A stretch of 64,000 nucleotides of DNA from Bradyrhizobium oropedii (lineage in GTDB: Bacteria; Pseudomonadota; Alphaproteobacteria; Rhizobiales; Xanthobacteraceae): the NCBI RefSeq assembly GCF_020889685.1, contig NZ_JACMYO010000002.1, positions 1 to 64,000 on the forward strand, read 5' to 3'. The translations under genes and the position numbers were made by a program. Position 1 is the first letter of the stretch, and each line of letters begins with the position of its first letter. The notes beneath the pieces were generated by a model. That model saw only the letters and a program-made list of their open reading frames with translations, did not search any database and was not told the origin of the DNA. Shown here piece after piece: positions 44,230 to 52,975 of the stretch.

Positions 44230-45527
44230 AGACCTCGTCGTCGACAGCGCCCCGTCGCCGGTTCGGATGGGGATTGCTTCTGTTGCACCTGCTGTTTGCC
44301 GCTCCTGTAGCTGGCGCAGACGACAACACCATTCGGGTCGGCATTCTTCATTCGCTTACCGGCACCATGGCCATCAGCGAGTCGGTGCTCAAGGACACGG
44401 TACTCATGCTGATTGACGACCAGAACCGGAAGGGTGGTCTGCTCGGGCGGAAACTCGTGCCGATTGTTGTCGATCCCGCCTCCGACTGGGATCTCTTCGC
44501 CGAAAAGGCCCGGGATCTGCTCACGAAAGAAAAGGTCGCAGTCGTGTTCGGCTGTTGGACCTCGGTATCACGCAAGTCCGTCCTTCCGGTCTTCGAGCAA
44601 ATGAACGGCCTGCTCTATTATCCCGTCCAGTACGAGGGTGAGGAAAGCTCCCGCAACATCTTCTACACGGGAGCTGCGCCCAATCAGCAAGCGATCCCGG
44701 CCGCTCGATACCTGATGAGCAGGGAGGGCGGCGAGGTTCGCAGGTGGGTTCTTCTCGGCACCGACTATGTCTATCCGCGCACGACCAACCGGATATTAGA
44801 AGCCTATCTCGCCTCAGAGGGCGTTTCGCAGGAAGACATCATGACGATCTACACGCCATTCGGCTACGCCGACTGGCGTGAGATCATCGAGCGCATCAAG
44901 AAGTTCGGAACCGAGGGGAAAAAGATCGCGGTCATTTCAACCATCAATGGCGATGCCAACACATATTTCTACAAGGAGCTCGCAGCGCAAAAGGTGGACG
45001 CCAATTCCATTCCGGTCATGGCATTCTCTGTCGGCGAGCGCGAGCTACTGGGCATGGACGCGAAGTCTTTGGCCGGCCACCTGGCGGCCTGGAATTACTT
45101 CCATTCAGTCAAGTCACCCGAAAATGACGCATTCATCAAAATGTGGAAGGAGTTCACCGGAGGCAAGGATGAAACCACCAATGACCCGATGGAGGCCACC
45201 TTCGTCGGCTTCAGGATGTGGGCGCAGGCTGTGGCGCAAGCGGGCGCGACAGAGGTCGATTCGGTTCGTCAGGCCATGTACGGGCAAAGGGTAAAGGCGC
45301 CAAGCGGCTTTGAAGAGGTTATGAACGCCAACCACCACCTTTCGAAACCGATCATGATTGGCAAGATCGACGCCGCCGGGAAGTTTGAGGTCATTTGGCG
45401 ATCGATCAATCCGATCAGGGCCGACGCCTGGAGCAAGCACATTCCCGACAGCGCCAAGCGTACCGCCGATTGGACTTTTCCTTGGGTGTGCGGAGGGTGC
45501 ATCGAACCGACCTTCAAAGAGTGGTGA
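44226..45527 (+). CDS. UrtA-like periplasmic binding protein, orphan of its ABC transporter
   Basis: This 433-residue protein has a signal sequence with a possible twin-arginine motif (RRRFGWGLLLLHLLFAAP) and a mature UrtA/FmdD-type domain: TIRVGILHSLTGTMAISES, VFGCWTSVSRKSVLPVFEQM, YPVQYEGEESSRNIFYTGAA, AWNYFHSVKSPENDAFIKMW and a final TADWTFPWVCGGCIEPTFKE. UrtA binds urea or short amides. No permease or ATPase gene is near. It starts ATGA inside the cyclase stop, so it is translationally coupled to the sensor cyclase and may serve as its periplasmic ligand sensor. Confidence 0.9.
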   Translation: MKTSSSTAPRRRFGWGLLLLHLLFAAPVAGADDNTIRVGILHSLTGTMAISESVLKDTVLMLIDDQNRKGGLLGRKLVPIVVDPASDWDLFAEKARDLLTKEKVAVVFGCWTSVSRKSVLPVFEQMNGLLYYPVQYEGEESSRNIFYTGAAPNQQAIPAARYLMSREGGEVRRWVLLGTDYVYPRTTNRILEAYLASEGVSQEDIMTIYTPFGYADWREIIERIKKFGTEGKKIAVISTINGDANTYFYKELAAQKVDANSIPVMAFSVGERELLGMDAKSLAGHLAAWNYFHSVKSPENDAFIKMWKEFTGGKDETTNDPMEATFVGFRMWAQAVAQAGATEVDSVRQAMYGQRVKAPSGFEEVMNANHHLSKPIMIGKIDAAGKFEVIWRSINPIRADAWSKHIPDSAKRTADWTFPWVCGGCIEPTFKEW

Positions 45528-45720
45528 GGGTTCGTTGCTCCGGTCGATTGATCGGACTGTATGCGAGCGCTACCCACAACCGATGTCTCCAGTTGGCCCG
45601 TTTGCGACATGCCGATAGGCGCCGACCAGTCTGCTCGTTGGGCAAGATCGGAAGTCGCGGTCGCGGTGTCAGAACGACGCGATTGACCCACAGCGGCCAT
45701 TTGCTTGCGCGCAGCGCATC

Positions 45721-46212
45721 CTACGGAACCAAAATAGGGAAGATGCTGGCCAATCTCCAACCAGCGTCTGTCTTTACGTAGATATGGCTCAGCAGAAATA
45801 GGCTTGGTTGAGCGGCTTGTCCGGCAGGCGCAATGCTGATCAATGTGGGCGCAACCAACTGTGCGACGCCCGGCGACAACTCGGTGATCTTAATCTCGTC
45901 GGGCTTTGGCTCAAGCTTCCAAGTGCCTTGGTAATATTGTTCGAAACGCTTTAGCGCTGCGTCATGGCCCCAAAACGGCGAAGGCCGTCCGCTTTGCGGG
46001 TCCCGCGTAATCCAAAGAAACTGCGGTGAATCTAGAAGGATTTCACCGACTGCTTTCAGATCGTGGGCATTCTGGGCGGTAACGAATTTGCTGAATAGCA
46101 CCTTCACTTCGTCTATCGTTCCTGCCCTCGCCCAGCCGGAAACAGTGAGCATCATCAATGAAGCAAGCGCTAGGCCACTAAGGATTCTTCTGGTCGGAGT
46201 CCTCCTTGACAT
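45721..46212 (-). CDS. Secreted SnoaL/NTF2-like protein
   Basis: This 163-residue protein has a signal peptide (ILSGLALASLMMLTVSGWARA) and a SnoaL-like cone: IDEVKVLFSKFVTAQNAHDL, FLWITRDPQSGRPSPFWGHD and HIYVKTDAGWRLASIFPI. The role is unknown; some relatives bind small ligands. GGAGGGAAG precedes the ATG at 46212. Its 3' end converges on the UrtA-like gene. Confidence 0.8.
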   Translation of the reverse strand: MSRRTPTRRILSGLALASLMMLTVSGWARAGTIDEVKVLFSKFVTAQNAHDLKAVGEILLDSPQFLWITRDPQSGRPSPFWGHDAALKRFEQYYQGTWKLEPKPDEIKITELSPGVAQLVAPTLISIAPAGQAAQPSLFLLSHIYVKTDAGWRLASIFPILVP

Positions 46213-46515
46213 ACTTCCCTCCATCGTTGGCTCAATCAACGCCATTACGTCCGGTGCCATCGCCGGGCCCGCTCGCTTGAATGCTACTGCAGAGTCCACG
46301 GATCCGGAATGGAAACTGGGGCCGCAATTGGCCCGAACGCGAAAATGCCAACGGCACTAAGCATGTCGGGTCATCGGGGAGAACCGGAAATGACGGACCG
46401 ACTGTCCAACCGACGCTCATGACCCGAAGCGGAATTCGATGCCAACGGCGCCAATTCCATTTTCTGGGCGTCACCCATAAGATGCGCAAGCTTCTGAGTG
46501 AAAGGATCGGCTCGA
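46213..46515. other. Intergenic region between divergent small genes
   Basis: These 303 bases separate the SnoaL-like gene from the lipocalin-like gene. No gene or repeat was recognised; promoters for both directions are expected here but no strong element stands out. Confidence 0.45.
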
Positions 46516-46992
46516 ATGGTCAGCAGGGTTGTCGCGTTGCTGTCTGCCTTCGCCATTGTCATCGGTGCTGCTCAAGCTGGGAATGACGACTTGAAGCCAT
46601 TGGAGAAGATTGTTGGAACTTGGCGGCTAGTCGCCGCATCGCCAACCAGCCCGCTCCAAGCAGGTTTTATCACGTACACCGGCGACGGCAGGATGTCGGC
46701 AATTCTAAGACACGGCGGTCGGAAGCCGCTTACAACTGGTGACCGGATATCAGCCTCGGTTGAAGAGCGTGCCGAAGCGTTCGCCACCCTCTTCGCGTAC
46801 GCCGGCAGCTATGATGTTGTGGGTGACAAGATCGTGCACCATGTGGAAATCGCCTCCGTCGAGAACTGGGTCAATACAGACTTGATCCGTCTCGTTCGAT
46901 TTGACGGCGATAGAATTACCCTTACGACGCCACCGCTTTCTGTCGGAGGAAAGATTCAAACCACCGAATTGGTGTGGGAACGCGTTCGGTAA
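46516..46992 (+). CDS. Secreted lipocalin-like domain protein
   Basis: This 158-residue protein has a signal peptide (VVALLSAFAIVIGAAQAG) and the lipocalin-like pattern PLEKIVGTWRLVAASPTSPL, FITYTGDGRMSAILRHGGRK and LVRFDGDRITLTTPP. Such domains bind hydrophobic ligands; partner is unknown. AAGGATCGG precedes the ATG at 46516; a GTG six codons earlier is possible. Confidence 0.82.
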   Translation: MVSRVVALLSAFAIVIGAAQAGNDDLKPLEKIVGTWRLVAASPTSPLQAGFITYTGDGRMSAILRHGGRKPLTTGDRISASVEERAEAFATLFAYAGSYDVVGDKIVHHVEIASVENWVNTDLIRLVRFDGDRITLTTPPLSVGGKIQTTELVWERVR

Positions 46993-47194
46993 GCGTCTGC
47001 TCATGACGCCTTTGAGACCCGCCGACCATCAGCTGTCCGTTAGGGTAGACCAGAAGTGAAAGCCGGGCAGCCAAATCGACGCGAAAGACCCGGAGCGGAC
47101 CCGAGCAAGCGTGTGGACCAGATGATTGCGGCGTATTGGAAACAGTGGTTTCATCGCGCTGGCCACAGCCAAACGTTCAGCACGGAGGCATGTC

Positions 47195-47626
47195 GTGCCA
47201 AAATATAATTGGAGCGTCTCTCTCGCAATTTTGCTGTTTGCCTCAACTTCTCTTTCTGCTCAGTCGGAGGAGCGATGCTCCGTAGGCGCCCTGAAGGGCA
47301 GCTACATCTTTGTCGGAAGGGGTTTTATTGAAGCCATCGAGCCGACCATACAGCGCGTTCACTACGGGATTTTCGTCTTCGACGGTGCCGGGAAGCTGTC
47401 TGGCAAACAATCATCGAGCCGTGGTGGCAAGATAGGCCGCGAAAAACTGGAGGGGACATACACGTTGGATGCGGATTGCACCGGCACGCTCGCACTCGCC
47501 ACAGTCGGTTATGGCAAGCCCGGCTTCGAGACCCACTGGGACCTCTATGTTGCTGAGGACCATAAGCGCGGGCACATCGTTCGGATGGACGAGGGCAATA
47601 TGGCCGTCCGCAGCTTTGAGAAATAG
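47195..47626 (+). CDS. Secreted small protein of unknown function
   Basis: This 143-residue protein has a signal peptide (WSVSLAILLFASTSLSAQ) and a beta-rich mature part: CSVGALKGSYIFVGRGFIEA, YGIFVFDGAGKLSGKQSS, LEGTYTLDADCTGTLALA. GGAGG lies six bases before a GTG at 47195, which is preferred over an upstream start that adds an unlikely Arg-rich leader. No family was recognised with certainty. Confidence 0.7.
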   Translation: MPKYNWSVSLAILLFASTSLSAQSEERCSVGALKGSYIFVGRGFIEAIEPTIQRVHYGIFVFDGAGKLSGKQSSSRGGKIGREKLEGTYTLDADCTGTLALATVGYGKPGFETHWDLYVAEDHKRGHIVRMDEGNMAVRSFEK

Positions 47627-47967
47627 CCGCAACGGCGCTGGGCCGAGGCCGAGTTGATGGCAGCTTTTGGCCCTGGCGGACATTCACCAAAGCATCGCCG
47701 ATGTCGGCTTTTGAGAGCGACACGGACCTCGCGATCCGCTCGCACACACTGGATTTTGGTACACGCCCTGGTCTCATCACGTTTGAGCGCGGCGCCGTCA
47801 CAAATCAGAAACACGAATTCTCAATGCGTGCACCGAAACGACGTGCAGACACACGCGCGCGATGTCATGCTTGCGTTCGCCGCGACGCTTCGCTTACGAG
47901 GTCGCGAGCGGACTCGCTGGGCTCCCAGCGAGCTGTTCATTTCAGATCATTGCCCATGGAGATTTCG
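47627..47967. other. Intergenic region upstream of the HdeA-like gene
   Basis: These 341 bases hold a long open frame running into the HdeA-like gene, but its Arg/His-rich product and lack of a good start argue against coding. No repeats were recognised. Confidence 0.45.
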
Positions 47968-48261
47968 ATGAAGATCACTGCCTCGATCCTGCTTGCCGCC
48001 GCGGTCGCATTGTCGTCCGCGCCGGCCAACGCCACCGTCCTCGATCTCTCGACCATGACCTGCAAGCAGTTCGTCGAAGGCGGCGACGACACCATCAAGA
48101 TGGTGCTGGTCTGGATGGATGGCTGGTACAAGGGCGATTCCGACGAGGCCATCATCGACACCGACGTGTTCGCCGAGAACGCCAGGAAGTTCGGCACCTA
48201 TTGCGGAAAGAATCCGACCATCAGCATCGTCAACGCCGCAGAGGCCGTGCTTGGCAAGTAA
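47968..48261 (+). CDS. HdeA/HdeB-like periplasmic acid-stress chaperone
   Basis: This 97-residue protein has a signal peptide (MKITASILLAAAVALSSAPANA) and the HdeA fold with two cysteines (MTCKQFVEGGDDTIKMVLVW and FGTYCGKNPTI) and the acidic helix GWYKGDSDEAIIDTDVFAEN. HdeA-type proteins bind unfolding proteins at low pH. GGAG lies six bases before the ATG at 47968. It is a single gene. Confidence 0.88.
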   Translation: MKITASILLAAAVALSSAPANATVLDLSTMTCKQFVEGGDDTIKMVLVWMDGWYKGDSDEAIIDTDVFAENARKFGTYCGKNPTISIVNAAEAVLGK

Positions 48262-48284
48262 ACTTGCTACGCAAACTCCTCGTG

Positions 48285-48397
48285 GAGCGTGAGCCTCGAA
48301 GGATCGACGGCCACCAGCCGGGCCGATTCATCCTTCGAGATGCGCGCGAGAGCGCGCTCCTCCAGCGACAAAGGCTTCGCCTTTGCGCGGGGATGAC
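48285..48397 (-). repeat. Dispersed repeat, inverted copy of the 41538 family
   Basis: Read on the minus strand it begins GTCATCCCCGCGCAAAGGC, like the copy at 41538-41612, and is longer, with a second CTCGAAGGAT-type end. Confidence 0.75.
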
Positions 48398-48427
48398 GGG
48401 TCTGAAGGCGGGACAACATTTTCCGAC

Positions 48428-48586
48428 GTCGTCCCTGCCTAGTGCGCAATTGCGCACGGGAGCAGGGACCCATAACCACAGGGTCTTATTGTTGAGGAAG
48501 GCTGTGGCCCCAGCCCTGCGCAACGATGGCCTTCGGTGGTTATGGGTCCCGGCTCCGTGCGCAACCGCGCACTCGGCCGGGACGAC
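48428..48586. repeat. Long hairpin repeat, GTCGTCCCTGCC family
   Basis: Ends GTCGTCCCTGCC and GGCCGGGACGAC enclose inner arms GGGACCCATAACCACAGGG...GGTTATGGGTCCC. The two GTGCGCAA-N-GCGCAC palindromes inside are also repeated. Confidence 0.75.
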
Positions 48587-48667
48587 ACTGATGTTTGGTG
48601 CAGCTCCTACGCCATACATTCACATCCTCCCTGGATGAGGAGATAAGCCGGCTATGATGCAAGGGGC

Positions 48668-49129
48668 CTATCCCGGCAGCATCGCGAACGCGCTCGACAC
48701 CATCGCCACCGGCTTGTTGTCGGTGGCGGAGGATAGCGTGACGCGGCCGAAGCTCATGGTGCGGCCGAGCCGGACCACGCGGGCGTCGGCCAGCACATCG
48801 GAGGCGGTCACCGCGCGCATGAAGTGCGTGGTCTGGTCGACCGTCGTCATCGGCCGATAGCCCTTGTTGGCCGCGAGATTGGCCAGCACCATCGCGGTGT
48901 CGGCGAACGCCATCAGCGCCTGGCCGCAGACGATGCCGCCATTGCGGCACAGCCGCTCGGAAAACGGCATGCGCAGGATCGCGCCGGGTTGCCAGTCGGG
49001 ATCGCCGCCGGCGGGGGCTGCGATGTCGAACTGCTCGACCGACAGATTGAGGTCCTGCACCCATGGCGCAAAGACGTCGCCGAGCACGCGTTTCGCATCG
49101 TCGATCCCGAATTCACCGGCCTGCTGCAT
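48668..49129 (-). CDS. PaaI-type hotdog thioesterase
   Basis: This 153-residue protein has the PaaI hotdog pattern NGGIVCGQALMAFADTAMVL, MTTVDQTTHFMRAVTAS and FGRVTLSSATDNKPVAMVSS. It likely hydrolyses aromatic or acyl-CoA thioesters. It is followed leftward-upstream by an amidase gene 47 bases away on the same strand, so the two may be cotranscribed. Confidence 0.85.
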   Translation of the reverse strand: MQQAGEFGIDDAKRVLGDVFAPWVQDLNLSVEQFDIAAPAGGDPDWQPGAILRMPFSERLCRNGGIVCGQALMAFADTAMVLANLAANKGYRPMTTVDQTTHFMRAVTASDVLADARVVRLGRTMSFGRVTLSSATDNKPVAMVSSAFAMLPG

Positions 49130-49176
49130 GACGTTCCGTTCCCTCCGCTGATGTTCTTGCTTGGGTTACCTATCGC

Positions 49177-50652
49177 TTATTTGGCCGTGACATGCACGCC
49201 GGGCCTCTTGCCGTCATTCCACTTGCCGTCGATGGCGCGTTCGATCTGGGCGGCGAGTTGCAGCAACAGCCCGTCATCGGCCTGTTTGCCGATCGCCTGA
49301 ATGCCGAGCGGCAGGCCGTGCTCATTGGTCGCCAGCGGCAGCGAGATGGCCGGGATGCCGCAGAGATTGGCGAGCGGCGTGAAGGCGAAGTTGCGCCAGA
49401 GATTGCCGAACCAGTCCAGCACCAACGGATTGTCGCTGATGGTGAGATATTCCGTGGTGCCGACCTTCGGCGTCGGCAGCGCCGTGATCGGCGTTAGGAT
49501 GATGTCCCAATCCTCGAAGAAGGAGCCGAAGCCGCGAGACGTCGTGTTGAAGACAGCCTGCATGCGCGCGCGATCGGCGAAGCTGGTGTCGCGGCCATGC
49601 TCCCAGATGCGGATATTGATCGGTTCGATCAGATCCGCCGGCGGTCGCTCCAGTCCGCGTGCTGCGAGCATGTTGCCGATCACGACGGCGAAATTGCTGA
49701 TGTAGCAGGTGGTCTGTGCCGCGAAGGCGTCCGCGTAGTCGATCGCCGGCAATGCGTAATCGACCTGATGGCCGAGGCCTTCAAGGAAGCGTCCGACCCG
49801 CTCGAGCTCGGCTGTGATATGCGGCGTCGCGCGATAGTCGCCCCAGCTGTGCGACAGCGCGATTCTGAGCCGGCCGGGGTCGCGCGCGACCATCGCGGTA
49901 TATGGCTCAGCCGGAGTCCAGAACGGCATGAATTCGCCGGGCGCGGGGCCGCGGCAAGTGTCGACGAAGGCGGCGGTGTCGCGCACCGTGCGCGACTGGC
50001 AGCCCTGGATCGAGACCAGCCCGGAGAGATCCGACAGATGCGGCGCGAGCGAGAACACGCCGCGTGACACTTTCAGTCCGATATTGCCGTTGACGCCGGC
50101 GGGAATCCGGATCGAGCCGCCGCCGTCGGTCGCATGCGCGATCGGCACCGCGCCGGCGGCGACCATCGCCGCGCTGCCGGCCGACGAGCCGCAGGTGGTG
50201 TAATCGGTGTTCCAGGGATTGCGCGTGACATAGACCGCGGGGTTCTCGGCCGAGCTGCACACCCCGAACTCCGGCGTGGTGGTGCGGCCGATCAAATTGA
50301 GACCGGCCTTGCGCAGCTTCGTGGTCAGGAAGGTGTCGTCCGCGGCGCGATTGCCGCGCATCATCAGCGAGCCCATTTCCTGCAACCGGCCCTTCAGCGT
50401 CGGGCCGAGATCCTTCATCAGGAAGGGCAGGCCGGCGAACGGGCCGTTGAGATCGGCGCCGTCGCGCGCGGGATCGGCGATCACGTCGTCGAACAGCTCG
50501 ACCACGCCGGAGAGCGCGGGATCGACCTTGGCGACCGCGGCGGCGGCCTGGGACGCAAGCTCCCGCGGCGTCAGCTCGCCGCTCCGGACGCGCTCGGCGA
50601 GCGCCGTTCCGTCATGCTGCGTCCACTCGTCCCAGCTCATCGCCAAAGTCAT
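49177..50652 (-). CDS. Amidase signature family enzyme
   Basis: This 491-residue enzyme has the Ser-cisSer-Lys triad in context: catalytic Lys in GPFAGLPFLMKDLGPT and the Gly/Ser stretch NTDYTTCGSSAGSAAMVAAG followed by IAHATDGGGSIRIPAGVNG. It hydrolyses a carboxamide of unknown identity. Starts at 50652 (MTLAMSW) or 50640 (MSWDEW) are both possible. It heads a leftward pair with the thioesterase. Confidence 0.92.
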   Translation of the reverse strand: MTLAMSWDEWTQHDGTALAERVRSGELTPRELASQAAAAVAKVDPALSGVVELFDDVIADPARDGADLNGPFAGLPFLMKDLGPTLKGRLQEMGSLMMRGNRAADDTFLTTKLRKAGLNLIGRTTTPEFGVCSSAENPAVYVTRNPWNTDYTTCGSSAGSAAMVAAGAVPIAHATDGGGSIRIPAGVNGNIGLKVSRGVFSLAPHLSDLSGLVSIQGCQSRTVRDTAAFVDTCRGPAPGEFMPFWTPAEPYTAMVARDPGRLRIALSHSWGDYRATPHITAELERVGRFLEGLGHQVDYALPAIDYADAFAAQTTCYISNFAVVIGNMLAARGLERPPADLIEPINIRIWEHGRDTSFADRARMQAVFNTTSRGFGSFFEDWDIILTPITALPTPKVGTTEYLTISDNPLVLDWFGNLWRNFAFTPLANLCGIPAISLPLATNEHGLPLGIQAIGKQADDGLLLQLAAQIERAIDGKWNDGKRPGVHVTAK

Positions 50653-50828
50653 TTGATCGATTCCTTTTCTGCTTTGTTGCGCACTGTAATTTGCGCCGCC
50701 GCCCGGTCAAATCGTCGCGCGGACGCTGCGCTCCGGCGCGCCGGCGCGACGTTGCAAGGGCCGTGCCCGGCTTGAAAATGCCCCAGTTTTGGCGCCCAAT
50801 CGCCCGTTCGTCATGTGGGGGCGCGTAC

Positions 50829-50960
50829 ATGTTCCGCAGGTTGATGTTGCTGGGCGGCGTGATTGCGATCGGGCTGGTGCTCAGTGGTTGCACGCGATGC
50901 GGTCCGATCTGGGACGACTGGGTCCAGTCGCCGAAATCCTGCAAGTCAGACCACCTCTAG
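50829..50960 (+). CDS. Very small lipoprotein
   Basis: This 43-residue protein has a lipobox (GGVIAIGLVLSGC) and a short Trp/Cys tail (TRCGPIWDDWVQSPKSCKS). GGGGGCGCG precedes the ATG at 50829; the longer open frame upstream is Arg-rich and unlikely. Such mini-lipoproteins are common in Bradyrhizobium. Confidence 0.75.
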   Translation: MFRRLMLLGGVIAIGLVLSGCTRCGPIWDDWVQSPKSCKSDHL

Positions 50961-51062
50961 GGCAGGGACCGGCACGCTTGGCCGGATGCGCTTGGCCAGA
51001 CACGCTTGGCGGCGGCTTTCTTGCGGTGATATACCGCGGACGAAAATGCAAGGAGCGTTCTC

Positions 51063-51365
51063 ATGAGAGTTTTGTGCGCAATCGCGGTCGCGGTGCTGCT
51101 GTCGGCGCCGGCCTATGCGCAAATGCCGAACATCAACCTGATGCCTGACGTCAAGACCAAGACCCAGGAGGAGAAGGATCAGGACGCGGTCAATCAGAGG
51201 GCCTACAAGGACTCGCTCAGCAAGATTCCCGATGCCAAGGGATCGTCCGATCCCTGGGGCGTGGTTCGCAGCGACCCGCCGAAGGCGGCAGCCCATCCGG
51301 CCAAGCCGAAGACCAGGACCGGCAGCTCCACGCAACCCGGCAGCTCGACGCAGCGCAGCCAGTAA
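51063..51365 (+). CDS. Small secreted protein with DPWG motif, paralogue of the 37304 gene
   Basis: This 100-residue protein has a signal peptide (VLCAIAVAVLLSAPAYA, cleavage near QMP) and the block AYKDSLSKIPDAKGSSDPWG shared with the protein at 37304. A Thr/Ser-rich tail follows (KTRTGSSTQPGSSTQRSQ). Function is unknown; the shared motif marks a small family. Confidence 0.8.
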   Translation: MRVLCAIAVAVLLSAPAYAQMPNINLMPDVKTKTQEEKDQDAVNQRAYKDSLSKIPDAKGSSDPWGVVRSDPPKAAAHPAKPKTRTGSSTQPGSSTQRSQ

Positions 51366-51453
51366 GGGCCGTTCGCCCGGCTCCTGCAGACTCGGATTCT
51401 CCCGGCGCCGCCCCTATATTGAGGGCGTCGTCAGTTGGTCCGGAGTTGCGGCA

Positions 51454-51684
51454 ATGGTGTTTCGTCCGCGCGATCTCGCCAGCCGGATGGCCGAGCGGCG
51501 GAAGCCGGATGACGGCTATCTGCGCGAGACCTTCAGCCTGCCACGAGATCAAGCCCGCTTGCGGGCGCGTGACTTTCTCGAGCGCTACCCGAAGGCCGCT
51601 TATATGAGCGCCGTCGAGAGCTGGCGCGAGCTTCCCGGCGGCGACATCGAGTTCACGATGCGGCGGCTGGCCAGCGCCGACTGA
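51454..51684 (+). CDS. Small conserved-looking cytosolic protein, unknown function
   Basis: This 76-residue protein (MVFRPRDLASRMAERRKPDD start) ends with AAYMSAVESWRELPGGDIEF, a charged helical protein with no signal or membrane segment. GGAG precedes the ATG at 51454. The frame is open upstream, but that part is low-complexity Arg/Pro. Confidence 0.65.
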   Translation: MVFRPRDLASRMAERRKPDDGYLRETFSLPRDQARLRARDFLERYPKAAYMSAVESWRELPGGDIEFTMRRLASAD

Positions 51685-51810
51685 AGCGTTTTCCCGCAGC
51701 GGATGCCGGCGCGCGTGGAGCTCTTCATGACAGGGGTCCCGAGCGTCGGCGCTGATTCAATCCGGAGACCGGGCTGTCATCCCGGCGGAGCGAGCCGGAC
51801 GCACTGCGCC

Positions 51811-52017
51811 TCATTCCCCATCGCCGCGGTCACGGGTCTGTCCCCGCCCGAGATTGTTCAACTCACGGTCGATCCGCAGCTGCACGCGGCGGATCGCCAG
51901 GAGATCGAGCTTCGCCTCGGTCTTGCCTGTGAAGACCCGATCGCCGATCTGGAAACGCCATTTCCAGACGCCGGCCACGAGCTGCGTGACGCTGAATTCG
52001 ACGCCCTTGTGAATCAT
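51811..52017 (-). CDS. Small protein of unknown function
   Basis: This 68-residue protein starts MIHKGVEFSVTQLVAGVWKW and continues RFQIGDRVFTGKTEAKLDLL with a helical end. It resembles a beta-hairpin plus helix fold. A GGAACC site precedes the ATG at 52017; the upstream extension is unlikely. No name can be given. Confidence 0.6.
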   Translation of the reverse strand: MIHKGVEFSVTQLVAGVWKWRFQIGDRVFTGKTEAKLDLLAIRRVQLRIDRELNNLGRGQTRDRGDGE

Positions 52018-52783
52018 CTGGAATGGTTCCGCGAATGAATGGCGGTCGTCGACAATTAAACTAAAGGTTGCAACAATAGACAACACTCGCAAAGCGCTAG
52101 AGTAAAGGCTGCGCCCGTTCGGGCGTCGTTGGGGGACTCCCGGACGGGATCCATTGGCCAGCGGCACCGCTCGTCACGCGAGGCGCAATTCGTATGGATT
52201 GGGCCGGGCCAAAGCTATGAACACTGCTGGAATCCGAGTCTTCCCTTGAACGCTACGGAGTTTTCTTAGGCGTCAGGAGGGGTACCAAGGTAGTATGCAG
52301 ATTGTGCCAGCCGCTATCGGGACGTCGCCAATCCTGCGGATAACCTTTTGATTGTCCGAGCAGTTTCCGATGGCGGTTGCACCTCGTGCTTCCGGAACTT
52401 TGTTCTTGCCCGGAGAACTACGGTCCGGGGCCGGCGATCGCCGGAAGCAGATGTTTGAGCGCGGTGTCCGGTGGCTTGCTCGATTCGGAGCGCAACTCGG
52501 GGCGCAGGGTGGCGATGCTCGTCGGCATGATCGGGATACCGCTTATGCCTCCCGCAGGTTTTGATCACCCTATAATGGCCGACGAACCCAAGGGGCTTCA
52601 TTGCCAATCCGTTCGCGGAGAACATCGTGCGAGCGAACTCGGTAGTCCTACTGAGAACGCACTAAGGCACGGTTACGACTAGCTTAATTTGATTACACGC
52701 GGGTTGGAATTCGGCTTCCGGCGTCGCCGCTTACGCGGCCTCTATCGTGAACAAGTTTATACCTGCTGGTACTTGCCGAAATA

Positions 52784-52812
52784 GGCCACTCGCCAGAACA
52801 AAACAGGCCACT
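52784..52812 (+). repeat. First 22-base-period AGGCCACT pair
   Basis: GGCCACT occurs at 52784-52790 and 52806-52812, 22 bases apart, in ATAGGCCACTCG...ACAGGCCACTGA. A matching pair lies at 53352-53380. Confidence 0.75.
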
Positions 52813-52856
52813 GATCCCTTCCGTAGTTTTACGAGCTGGAAGATGACGACGAGGAA

Positions 52857-52884
52857 GAGGCCGCCAACTGAGGCGGCCTCTGTT
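52857..52884 (+). terminator. Perfect-stem terminator behind an acidic ORF tail
   Basis: GAGGCCGCC/GGCGGCCTC with loop AACTGA is followed by TGTTT. The upstream bases read as FYELEDDDEEEAAN then TGA, so it probably ended a gene now lost. Confidence 0.6.
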
Positions 52885-52975
52885 TAAGCGGCCCCAGCAA
52901 CCTTGGGGGGCCTGTGATGGCTTTGGGATGCTGGGACCATCTACCAGCCCCTTGCGAGTGGGAGGGGCGGGTCCC

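Larger units (their letters stand above)
48262..48667. other. Repeat-filled gap between the HdeA-like and thioesterase genes
   Basis: Most of these 406 bases are two dispersed repeat units (48285-48397 and 48428-48586). No supported gene is present. Confidence 0.7.
52018..52975. other. Degenerate region with repeats and gene fragments
   Basis: No intact gene was found in these 958 bases. A short hairpin CGCCCGTTCGGGCG is at about 52112; a repeat unit with CTCGGTAGTCCTACTGAG is at 52619-52665; a 22-base-period pair of GGCCACT words is at 52784-52812; and an acidic tail FYELEDDDEEEAAN with a stop at 52868-52870 ends in a perfect terminator. The pattern suggests old insertions and a truncated gene. 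Confidence 0.5.

Noticed and set aside
52377-52682. 101-residue frame in the degenerate region
   Set aside because: Its end is made of a repeat unit, and there is no ribosome binding site or family motif.
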